Positions 1-6,679 of a stretch of DNA of 8,607 nt are shown here, piece after piece. The stretch's first letter is position 1. Each line of letters starts with the position of its first letter. The notes beneath the pieces were generated by a model, which saw only the letters and a program-made list of their open reading frames with translations, had not been told where the DNA came from and made no database searches. The translations under genes and the position numbers were made by a program. The stretch comes from SIG588 sp045533175 (GTDB lineage Bacteria; Bacillota; Clostridia; Oscillospirales; Acutalibacteraceae): the NCBI GenBank assembly GCA_045533175.1, contig JAZSHJ010000106.1, forward strand, positions 1 through 8,607. The letters run 5' to 3'.

Positions 1-714
1 ATATCCGTGTCCGATTCGCACCGTCTGCTCCTTTCCGCCACGCAAACCGCGGGCTGTCACCATATCCTCCGGCGTGGTGATCTTGATGTTCTGATACCCC
101 GTTTGCACCAGTTTTACGGGATAGCCCGCCGCTTCAAACAACTGGCAATCGTCGGTGTAATCCGCACCACCCGCTTTGGCTCGAGCCATAGCGCGGCGGT
201 ACAAATCCGCAAGAAAGATCTGCGGTGTTTGCACCGCCCACAGCGTGGTACGATCGGGTGTTGCCGTCACCAGGCCTTCGGCCGAAGCGATCTTGACCGT
301 ATCCTTTACAGGGGTAGCGGCGGCCGCACCGCCGTGTATTTCTGCCGCTTCGATCACCGCTTCGATTTCGGCGGCGGTAATCAGCGGACGCGCCCCATCA
401 TGTACCGCCACGATCGTAGCGACAGGCGATATCGCCGCCAAACCGTTTGCCACCGAACGCTGGCGAGTGTCCCCGCCTGTCACCACGGCGGCCAGTTTTG
501 TGATGCCGTATCGTGCTTTATACGCTGTGAACTCTTCCACGTCCCCTGCACGCGCCACCACCACGATCTCATCCACCGCGGAAGTTTGTTGCAACACCGA
601 CAGGGTATTGGCCAGCACGGGTTTCCCGAACAACAACAAGCGTTGTTTTTCGCCGCCCATGCGGGTGGCACTCCCCGCCGCCGGCACAATGACCGATACA
701 AAGCGTGTGTTCAT
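1..714 (-). CDS. ispDF: IspD (MEP cytidylyltransferase), reading into an IspF domain; probable bifunctional IspDF, 3' end outside window
   Basis: IspD transfers CMP from CTP to 2-C-methyl-D-erythritol 4-phosphate, the third step of the cytoplasmic MEP isoprenoid pathway. I read 238 residues from ATG 714 to the window edge. The nucleotide-binding loop PAAGSATRMGGEKQ (residues 11-24, with R18 and K23) is followed by HDGARP (105-110; D106 and R109 match the E. coli catalytic positions), TPVKDT (134-139), QTPQIF (162-167), YTDD (186-189) and NIKITTPED (209-217, with K211). The IspD part ends near residue 231, a normal family length. The frame then continues without a stop into VRIGHGY, the start of a typical IspF (cyclodiphosphate synthase). 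The zinc ligands of IspF would lie beyond base 1. An AAAGGA at 727-732, overlapping the stop of the upstream gene, supports the start; the intergenic gap is 7 bases. The IspD call is very secure. The fusion is well supported but incomplete here. Confidence 0.93.
   Translation of the reverse strand, partial: MNTRFVSVIVPAAGSATRMGGEKQRLLLFGKPVLANTLSVLQQTSAVDEIVVVARAGDVEEFTAYKARYGITKLAAVVTGGDTRQRSVANGLAAISPVATIVAVHDGARPLITAAEIEAVIEAAEIHGGAAAATPVKDTVKIASAEGLVTATPDRTTLWAVQTPQIFLADLYRRAMARAKAGGADYTDDCQLFEAAGYPVKLVQTGYQNIKITTPEDMVTARGLRGGKEQTVRIGHGY
19..36 (-). promoter_or_regulatory. Internal SD and GTG at the IspD-IspF junction
   Basis: Within the continuous ispD frame, GGAAAGGAG (28-36) is followed after 6 bases by an in-frame GTG (19-21) that begins V-R-I-G-H-G-Y. 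This is the layout of a normal ribosome binding site and start codon for a free-standing IspF. It may be a relic of two genes that fused by loss of the ispD stop, or it may still give separate IspF by internal initiation. The sequence alone does not decide between these. Confidence 0.55.
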
Positions 715-721
715 GCGATTT

Positions 722-1654
722 TCACGTCCTTTCGGCAGTTACGGACAGCGTTTTTCCGTTGCCCGTGACGGTGACCGTCCCATGTCGGTCGGTGCGATAA
801 ACGGCGGATGTGTGATTCGCCAAACGATCCAGCACCTCTTCATGCGGATGGTTATAGGTGTTATCCACCCCGCAGGAGATCACCGCCACCGACGGGGTAA
901 CCTTGTTCAAGAAGGCGGCACTTGTTGCATCGTTACCGCCGTGATGTGCCACCTTCAAAAAATCGGCATCTGCATCCGCGGCCGCCAATCGCGTATCCAC
1001 CTCACGGCCGGCATCACCCATAAACAAAAAGCGATTCTCCCGATACTCCACACGGCACACCAACGAACGGTCGTTCATATCCTCAGGTTGAATAGCGGCC
1101 GACAGCACCGTAAACCGTGCCGTGCCGAGTGTGCGTACCATACCGACACTCGGGTGTGTCACTTTGATCCGGCGTTCGGTGAGATATGCGGTCAATTCTT
1201 TATAAGACTGCGTTTGCGGTTCTTGCCCTTTGGGAATGAGAGGTGTCAAATACTCCCCCACCGTCACGTGGCGAAGCACCTCTTGCATACCGCCGATGTG
1301 ATCCGCATCGGGATGGGTAGCAACCACGTAATCGAGATGCGCCACGTCATATTCCTTCAAAAACTGTGCCACCTGTTCACCGTCGTTGTATTCGCCCGCA
1401 TCGATCAACATCGCGCGGCCGTCGCAAAACAACACAATGGCATCCGCATTTCCCACATCCAACACGTGTACTTGTATCTCCCCTTCAAGGGGGATCTGTT
1501 TGCGATCGTTCACACCTGTCCACGAAAACAGACGGTCGGTGAACCCCACGGTTTCGGACACCAAACACAACGCCACGATCGCCAACGCGACGATGGCGAA
1601 TAACAATCGTCCTCGCTGTGAATAGTGCGAGAAGCGGCTTTTCAGCAGTTTCAT
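722..1654 (-). CDS. Membrane-anchored ComEC-type metallo-beta-lactamase-fold hydrolase
   Basis: This 310-residue protein has a short basic N-terminus, one hydrophobic segment (about residues 17-35, rich in L, A, I and V) and then a metallo-beta-lactamase domain, so the catalytic part is predicted to lie outside the cytoplasmic membrane. Visible motifs are LDVGNADA (65-72), THPDADHIGG (113-122; H114, D116, D118 and H119 as metal ligands), FMGDAG (211-216; D214), VAHHGG (235-240) and NHPH (268-271). This pattern is that of the C-terminal hydrolase domain of ComEC/Rec2, without the competence channel domain. The natural substrate of such free-standing proteins is generally not known; nucleic acid or phosphodiester hydrolysis is an inference. 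The chosen ATG is one base after the ygiQ stop. A GTG at 1702 would add 16 residues overlapping ygiQ and has no better ribosome site. No clear SD precedes the ATG, so translation probably depends on coupling to ygiQ. Confidence 0.87.
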   Translation of the reverse strand: MKLLKSRFSHYSQRGRLLFAIVALAIVALCLVSETVGFTDRLFSWTGVNDRKQIPLEGEIQVHVLDVGNADAIVLFCDGRAMLIDAGEYNDGEQVAQFLKEYDVAHLDYVVATHPDADHIGGMQEVLRHVTVGEYLTPLIPKGQEPQTQSYKELTAYLTERRIKVTHPSVGMVRTLGTARFTVLSAAIQPEDMNDRSLVCRVEYRENRFLFMGDAGREVDTRLAAADADADFLKVAHHGGNDATSAAFLNKVTPSVAVISCGVDNTYNHPHEEVLDRLANHTSAVYRTDRHGTVTVTGNGKTLSVTAERT

Positions 1655-1655
1655 G

Positions 1656-3512
1656 TCAGTTTTTTTTGCGTTTGACGGGTTTGCGGGGACGAGCAGGCGC
1701 ACGATGCTTCACACCGCTTTCGGACGGCACCAGACAATGCGGCCCGTTACCGATCAGATCGGCACGTCCCGCCCGCTTGAGCGCCGCACGTACTTTGTCA
1801 CGGTTTTCGGGGCGGAAATACTGGAGCATAGCACGTTGTTCCGCCTTTTCCGCCGCCGTGCGCGGCACGTAAATGGGTTTCATGGTGTAAGGATCCAACC
1901 CCGTATAGAACATACAAGTGGATATCGTGCCCGGAGTGGGATAAAAATCCTGCACCTGTTCGGGGTGAAGCCCCTCTTTTTTCAAAAACAGCGCCAATTC
2001 CACCGCGTCACGCATGGTGCTTCCCGGGTGGGAGGACATCAAGTACGGCACCAGATACTGCTTCTTATCCACACTTTTGGTCAGTTCGTAAAACCGTTTT
2101 TGAAAACGGCGGTAGGTATCGATCGCAGGTTTGCCCATCGCGTTCAGCACGGGGGTAGCGCAATGCTCGGGTGCCACTTTTAATTGCCCGCTTACGTGAT
2201 GCTGTACCAGCTCTTTAAAGAAGGTTTCATCCTTATCTTCAAGCAAATAATCAAAGCGGATACCCGAACGGATGAACACACGTTTCACACGCGGCAGGGC
2301 CCGTAAACGCCGAAGCAACCGCAAGTATTCCCGATGATCCGCTTTCAGCGCGGGACACACCGTGGGAGCTAAGCATTTCTTCCCCTTGCAAAGACCGCGG
2401 GTTGCCTGTCCTTCACAAGACGGTGCGCGGAAATTGGCTGTCGGGCCGCCCACGTCGTGAATGTACCCTTTAAAATCCTTCATGGCGGTGAGTTGTTCCG
2501 CTTCACGTACCACCGAATCTTCGCTGCGACAAGCGATCTGACGCCCTTGGTGAAACGCAATGGAACAGAAATTGCACGCGCCGAAACATCCGCGGTTATG
2601 TACCAACGAAAACTTCACTTCCTGCAATCCGGGCACACCGCCCAGCGCTTCATACGAGGGATGATATTCCCGCATATACGGCAATTCGTACACCCGATCA
2701 AACTCTTCGGTAGCAAGCGGCGGCATGGGCGGATTTTGCACCACGATCACGTCACCGTGACGCTGAATTACCGTTTTTCCCCGCACGGCATCCTGTTCGT
2801 CTTGCTGAATACGGGCGGCCACGGCATACTGCCGTTTCCCCGCCTCATCGGGAACTTTTACCTGTTCAAACGAGGGGCATTCCGCCGCAGGACGCGGGGT
2901 GTACTCCTTCACAGGTACGGCAAACGCCGTGCCGCGAATATCGGTGATGGAGGAGATCGGCTCGCCCGCCGCCAGGCGGCGCGCCACTTCCACGTCCGCC
3001 GTTTCCCCCATGCCGTACACCAGAATATCGGCGGTACTGTCCACCAAAATGGAAGGGCGTACCGCATCGTCCCAGTAATCGTAATGGGCAAAGCGACGCA
3101 ACGAGGCTTCGAGACCGCCGATCAAGATGGGAATATCCCCGTACCTCTCACGTGCCCATCGGCAATACACAATGGTGGCGCGATCGGGACGGCGACCGGC
3201 CATCCCACCCGCGGTGTAGGCATCCTCGCTGCGGCGACGGCGGGCGGCGGTATAATGCGCCACCATGGAATCGATGTTACCGCCGTTGATGAAGAACCCC
3301 AAACGCGGACGACCGAAGGTTGTCAAATCCTCTGCCCCTTGCGGTTGCGAAAGAATGGCCACGCGAAAACCGGCCGCTTCCAGCACACGGGAAATAATCG
3401 CCGTACCGAAACTGGGGTGACCCACATAGGCATCCCCTGTCACCAATACAACGTCCGCGGCATCCCAGCCGCGCGCATTCATCTCTTCCCTTGTCAACGG
3501 CAAAAACGGCAT
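1656..3512 (-). CDS. ygiQ: YgiQ family radical SAM protein
   Basis: This 618-residue protein matches the YgiQ (UPF0313) family throughout. The N-terminal region includes VTGDAYVGHPSFGTAII (24-40) and GGLEASLRR (132-140), both family hallmarks. The radical SAM cluster motif CFGACNFC lies at 309-316, with C309, C313 and C316 in the CxxxCxxC spacing that binds a 4Fe-4S cluster and S-adenosylmethionine. A second cysteine-rich stretch follows around 367-385 (C-x9-C-x4-C-x5-C), also usual for the family. FYPTPGT and the segment after it belong to the conserved C-terminal part. The protein ends in a strongly basic tail (KPVKRKKN). The substrate and reaction of YgiQ proteins are not established, so no function beyond radical SAM chemistry is claimed. 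AAAGGA at 3523-3528, ten bases before the ATG, supports the start. It follows ftsK by 14 bases and is almost certainly cotranscribed. Confidence 0.95.
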   Translation of the reverse strand: MPFLPLTREEMNARGWDAADVVLVTGDAYVGHPSFGTAIISRVLEAAGFRVAILSQPQGAEDLTTFGRPRLGFFINGGNIDSMVAHYTAARRRRSEDAYTAGGMAGRRPDRATIVYCRWARERYGDIPILIGGLEASLRRFAHYDYWDDAVRPSILVDSTADILVYGMGETADVEVARRLAAGEPISSITDIRGTAFAVPVKEYTPRPAAECPSFEQVKVPDEAGKRQYAVAARIQQDEQDAVRGKTVIQRHGDVIVVQNPPMPPLATEEFDRVYELPYMREYHPSYEALGGVPGLQEVKFSLVHNRGCFGACNFCSIAFHQGRQIACRSEDSVVREAEQLTAMKDFKGYIHDVGGPTANFRAPSCEGQATRGLCKGKKCLAPTVCPALKADHREYLRLLRRLRALPRVKRVFIRSGIRFDYLLEDKDETFFKELVQHHVSGQLKVAPEHCATPVLNAMGKPAIDTYRRFQKRFYELTKSVDKKQYLVPYLMSSHPGSTMRDAVELALFLKKEGLHPEQVQDFYPTPGTISTCMFYTGLDPYTMKPIYVPRTAAEKAEQRAMLQYFRPENRDKVRAALKRAGRADLIGNGPHCLVPSESGVKHRAPARPRKPVKRKKN

Positions 3513-3526
3513 ATTCTTCGGTTCCT

Positions 3527-5884
3527 TTACTCAGAAAAATCGTCCCGCAACGCGTTCATTTCCAGCCATTGTTGGCGGGTGATCAACACCTGGCGCGGCT
3601 TACTGCCTTCGTGCGGGCCCACAATACCACGGCGTTCCATTTCGTCCACGATACGTCCCGCGCGGGCATATCCCAAACGCAGTTTGCGCTGTAACAACGA
3701 GGTGGATGCCATACCCGCATCGATCACCACTTCGATCGCCTGCGGCAACATATCGTCGGACGTTTCCTCGTCATCGTCATCCGCTGCAGAGGCCGCGCCC
3801 TTGTTACCCGCGGCACTCGCTTGGCGTTCGATCTCTTGAATGATCTCGTCGTCGTAGATCTCTTCGGCGGTCTCTCCTTTCAGGAAATCGACCACCGCTT
3901 CAATCTCTTCCATATCCACGTAACCGCCTTGAATACGCATCGGTTTGGACATGCCAAGCGGCATGAACAGCATATCCCCGCGTCCAAGCAGTTTTTCCGC
4001 ACCACCGCAATCCAGAATGGTACGGGAGTCGGTCGCACTCGCCACCGTCAAAGACAGACGACTGGGGATGTTCGCTTTGATCAAACCGGTGATAACGTCC
4101 ACCGACGGTCGCTGGGTAGCAATCACAAGATGCATACCCGCCGCACGCGCCATCTGCGCCAAACGCACAATGGAATCTTCTACTTCGTTTTTGGCCGCCA
4201 TCATCAAGTCGGCCAACTCATCGATCAAAATAAGGATCTGCGGTTTGGTTTTCAAAGTTTCACTCTTTTGTGCCAGGCGGTTATACTCTTCCAAATTACG
4301 CACGTTGTTTTCTGCAAATGCCTTGTAACGTGCCAACATTTCGGTCACCGCCCAGCCCAAAGCACCCGCCGCTTTGCGCGGATCGGTCACAACGGGAACC
4401 AGCAGGTGCGGAATCCCGTTGTACGCCCCGAATTCAACCATCTTCGGATCGATCAAAAGCAGGCGCACTTCATCGGGCGACGCGCGGAACAGCACACTCT
4501 GGATCATCATGTTGGTGCACACCGATTTACCCGAACCGGTAGTGCCTGCAATCAACAAATGCGGCATTTTGGCAAGGTCGGTATACACGATGTTCCCCGC
4601 AATATCGCGACCGAGTGCCACCGTCAGTTTGCTTTTGGCCATGGCAAATTCGGGCGCATCGATCATTTCACGCAACCCGATGGACATCCGCGCGCGGTTC
4701 GGCACTTCGATACCCACCGCCGCCTTGTTCGGGATAGGTGCTTCGATACGCACACCCGTGGTGGCCAATCGCAGGGCGATGTCATCCGCCAATCCCGTGA
4801 TCTTGCTGAGTTTGACACCGGCGCTGGGTTCCAGTTCGTACCGCGTCACCGACGGGCCGCGGGACACCGCGATCACGCGGGCACTCACGCCGAAATCATT
4901 CAGCGTTTTAATGAGCAGATCCGCGGTTTGTTGCTGTTCTTGCTGAGCCGCTGCCACATTTTGCGCTTTCACTTCATGTAACAACGAAATGGGCGGATAA
5001 CGATACGCGGGCGTTGCCGTTTCTTTTTCGGATGCTTCGGCCAATTCGGTACCGATGGAGTTATCCACTCCCGTTTCGGGAACAGACACCTCCGCCAGTT
5101 CAGACAACGGAATATTCTTTCTGCCGCGCGTCTTTTGAGGTTTTGCTTCCTCGTTTTGCATGTAGCCGTCACCCAGATCCACATCGATCGCCGAGGTGGC
5201 CGCCGATTTGGCACGTTGCTCTTCTTTTTGCACGTCAAAGGCCGTTTTCACCTTTTTCTCGGACGCAACAACGACCGTGTCTTCTTCCTCTTCGTCCTCT
5301 TGCGCTGCACGGCGGTCTTCCCACCATTGCTTGAGCAATGAAAACAGTTTGGCAGGACCTTTAAAAATGGTCATCATACTGGTTTTGGTAACCAGCATAA
5401 TGAACACAAACAGCACGAGCAACAACAAGATCTTCGCAATGGCATCGTTAAGCCACGCTTCCAGCGGATGGCCGAACAATGCACCGAACACACCGGCACC
5501 GCGCCGCGCTTTGCCTTGGATATACGCCGACTTGATCGCCGCCCCAAACTTCATATCCGCGGTGGCCGCGAAGGTATGTACGGTACTGCTGAGCAAAAAG
5601 AACAGCAGCACGCCGTAGGTGGTGTGCTTTACAAGCAACTCCTTTTCCACCTCTTTGGCCAGTAGAACCGACACGTATATGAGAAGCGGCGGCACCAAAA
5701 AAGCGCAGATACCAAACAGACCAAACGGCAAATTCCGAATATTTTGCCCCGGTATCAGCAAAATGGACATAAGCAAAACGCCCGCCGCAAACAGAATGAC
5801 CGCCACCGCCTGCGGTGACAGTTTCTCCTGCTGTTTGGAGGAGGTTCCCTTATGTTTTGTTCCGCTTGCTTTCTTGTTCGCCAT
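3527..5884 (-). CDS. ftsK: DNA translocase FtsK/SpoIIIE
   Basis: This 785-residue membrane-anchored motor pumps double-stranded DNA through the division or sporulation septum during chromosome segregation. The N-terminus holds four predicted membrane segments (about 25-46, 52-76, 88-107 and 150-168). A short acidic and charged linker (about 190-295) follows, much shorter than in E. coli FtsK and similar to SpoIIIE. The motor domain has Walker A GTTGSGKS (447-454), Walker B LILIDE (551-556) and the family signature ATQRPSVDVITGLIKANIPSR around 589-609. After an Asp-rich spacer (about 701-712), the C-terminal winged-helix gamma domain (about 713-770, LLQRKLRLGYARAGRIVDEM) would read the polar DNA motifs (KOPS or SRS). 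All domains are complete. AAGGA (5896-5900) overlaps the tepA stop and lies 11 bases before the ATG. Whether this copy acts in sporulation (SpoIIIE) or vegetative division cannot be told from the sequence. Confidence 0.97.
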   Translation of the reverse strand: MANKKASGTKHKGTSSKQQEKLSPQAVAVILFAAGVLLMSILLIPGQNIRNLPFGLFGICAFLVPPLLIYVSVLLAKEVEKELLVKHTTYGVLLFFLLSSTVHTFAATADMKFGAAIKSAYIQGKARRGAGVFGALFGHPLEAWLNDAIAKILLLLVLFVFIMLVTKTSMMTIFKGPAKLFSLLKQWWEDRRAAQEDEEEEDTVVVASEKKVKTAFDVQKEEQRAKSAATSAIDVDLGDGYMQNEEAKPQKTRGRKNIPLSELAEVSVPETGVDNSIGTELAEASEKETATPAYRYPPISLLHEVKAQNVAAAQQEQQQTADLLIKTLNDFGVSARVIAVSRGPSVTRYELEPSAGVKLSKITGLADDIALRLATTGVRIEAPIPNKAAVGIEVPNRARMSIGLREMIDAPEFAMAKSKLTVALGRDIAGNIVYTDLAKMPHLLIAGTTGSGKSVCTNMMIQSVLFRASPDEVRLLLIDPKMVEFGAYNGIPHLLVPVVTDPRKAAGALGWAVTEMLARYKAFAENNVRNLEEYNRLAQKSETLKTKPQILILIDELADLMMAAKNEVEDSIVRLAQMARAAGMHLVIATQRPSVDVITGLIKANIPSRLSLTVASATDSRTILDCGGAEKLLGRGDMLFMPLGMSKPMRIQGGYVDMEEIEAVVDFLKGETAEEIYDDEIIQEIERQASAAGNKGAASAADDDDEETSDDMLPQAIEVVIDAGMASTSLLQRKLRLGYARAGRIVDEMERRGIVGPHEGSKPRQVLITRQQWLEMNALRDDFSE

Positions 5885-5898
5885 CTCTTTATCCGTCC

Positions 5899-6606
5899 TT
5901 ACTTTTGGTTTTCTATCATCCGGTACAGCGCCGCGATCGCATCGCCGAGCGATCCCGAAGAATCGATCAATCCTTCCCGCACCGCGTCGTTGCCGTCCAA
6001 CACGCTGCCCATATCGGTAGTCAGTTCATCGGTGCTGTTACACAGCGCGGCAAACCGTTCTTCCGACAACTTCGAGTGTTCGCACACAAAATGTGCAATG
6101 CGCTCTTGCATGCGCTGAAAATACCGAAACGCCTGCGGCACCCCTAACACCAACCCGTTGGTACGCACAGGGTGAATGGTCATTGTGGCAGAGGGAGCAA
6201 TGAACGACCGCTTGGCCGAAACCGCCAGCGGCACCCCGATGGAATGTCCGCCGCCCAGCACCAACGACACGGTGGGTTTTCGCATACCCGCAATCATTTC
6301 TGCAATGGCAAGGCCTGCTTCAATATCCCCGCCCACCGTGTTCAGAAGGATCAGCAACCCTTCAATTTCGGTGCTTTCCTCGATTGCCACCAACTGCGGC
6401 AACACGTGTTCGTATTTCGTGGTCTTGTTGTCGCTCCCCAGCGCGTAATGCCCTTCGATTTGTCCGATGATCGTGAGGGTATGAATGGTGTGCCGCCCGT
6501 TATCGGTCACCACAGCACCCGTTTCCACCATATCCTTCAACTGTTCCCCGAGCACACGACTTTCGTGCGCTTCGGGACGCACCGCTTCGTTTTTGTAATC
6601 ACACAT
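5899..6606 (-). CDS. tepA: TepA/YmfB, ClpP-like serine protease
   Basis: This 235-residue protein belongs to the ClpP/crotonase-fold TepA family, described in Bacillus as translocation-enhancing protein and thought to degrade signal peptides or stalled secretory proteins at the cytoplasmic face of the membrane. Family hallmarks are TIIGQIEGH, NKTTKYEHVLPQ, LLILLNTVGGDIEAGLAIAE, LGGGHSIGVP (with the presumed nucleophile Ser) and ATMTIHPVRTNGLVLGVPQ (with the presumed catalytic His). I chose ATG 6606 because GAGGTG (6613-6618) sits six bases upstream. A GTG at 6615 would add three residues but would use up that ribosome site. The gene is directly upstream of ftsK with a 14-base gap. The tepA-spoIIIE neighbourhood is also known in Bacillus subtilis, which supports both identity and a Firmicutes origin. 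It appears to be the first gene of the five-gene run. Confidence 0.94.
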   Translation of the reverse strand: MCDYKNEAVRPEAHESRVLGEQLKDMVETGAVVTDNGRHTIHTLTIIGQIEGHYALGSDNKTTKYEHVLPQLVAIEESTEIEGLLILLNTVGGDIEAGLAIAEMIAGMRKPTVSLVLGGGHSIGVPLAVSAKRSFIAPSATMTIHPVRTNGLVLGVPQAFRYFQRMQERIAHFVCEHSKLSEERFAALCNSTDELTTDMGSVLDGNDAVREGLIDSSGSLGDAIAALYRMIENQK

Positions 6607-6612
6607 ATCCTT

Positions 6613-6618
6613 CACCTC
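6613..6618 (-). promoter_or_regulatory. Ribosome binding site of tepA
   Basis: GAGGTG lies six bases before ATG 6606. It overlaps the alternative GTG start at 6613-6615, so the two cannot be used together. This favours the 235-residue form of the protein. Confidence 0.75.
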
Positions 6619-6649
6619 ACGGGATAGTGTGCCCGCAAAGCGACGGTTT

Positions 6650-6679
6650 ATTATACTTTAAACGCGAAACACGAGGTAA
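6650..6679 (-). promoter_or_regulatory. Candidate promoter of the tepA-ftsK-ygiQ-MBL-ispDF run
   Basis: A perfect -10 hexamer TATAAT lies at 6650-6655, in the short gap after the glucosidase stop. The best -35 candidates are weak: TTACCT at 6674-6679 (18-base spacer) or TACCTC at 6673-6678 (17-base spacer), both inside the end of the glucosidase gene. Transcription would begin near 6643 and give a leader of about 37 bases. The poor -35 suggests a weak or activated promoter, or supply mainly by read-through from the glucosidase gene. Confidence 0.45.

Noticed and set aside
176..1603. Long plus-strand open frame of 475 codons
   Set aside because: It lies opposite ispD and the hydrolase gene, both of which have clear family motifs. 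Its translation is rich in His, Arg and Cys with no recognisable domain, as expected of an antisense shadow.
2457..3839. Plus-strand open frame of 460 codons
   Set aside because: It is antisense to ygiQ and the end of ftsK, has no recognisable motif and shows His/Arg-rich composition. I saw no convincing ribosome site.
3821..4981. Plus-strand open frame of 386 codons opposite ftsK
   Set aside because: No domain is recognisable, and the opposite strand encodes the intact FtsK motor with Walker A and B motifs.
3527..5884. FtsK-like protein as a conjugative or plasmid DNA pump
   Set aside because: The four N-terminal membrane segments, the complete gamma winged-helix domain and the tepA neighbour fit the chromosomal FtsK/SpoIIIE. 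No conjugation genes are nearby.
6615..6634. Possible hairpin (CGGG...CCCG) between the GH13 gene and tepA
   Set aside because: The arms are only four bases around a loop of about eight, with no following T-tract, so it does not qualify as a terminator or a convincing structure.
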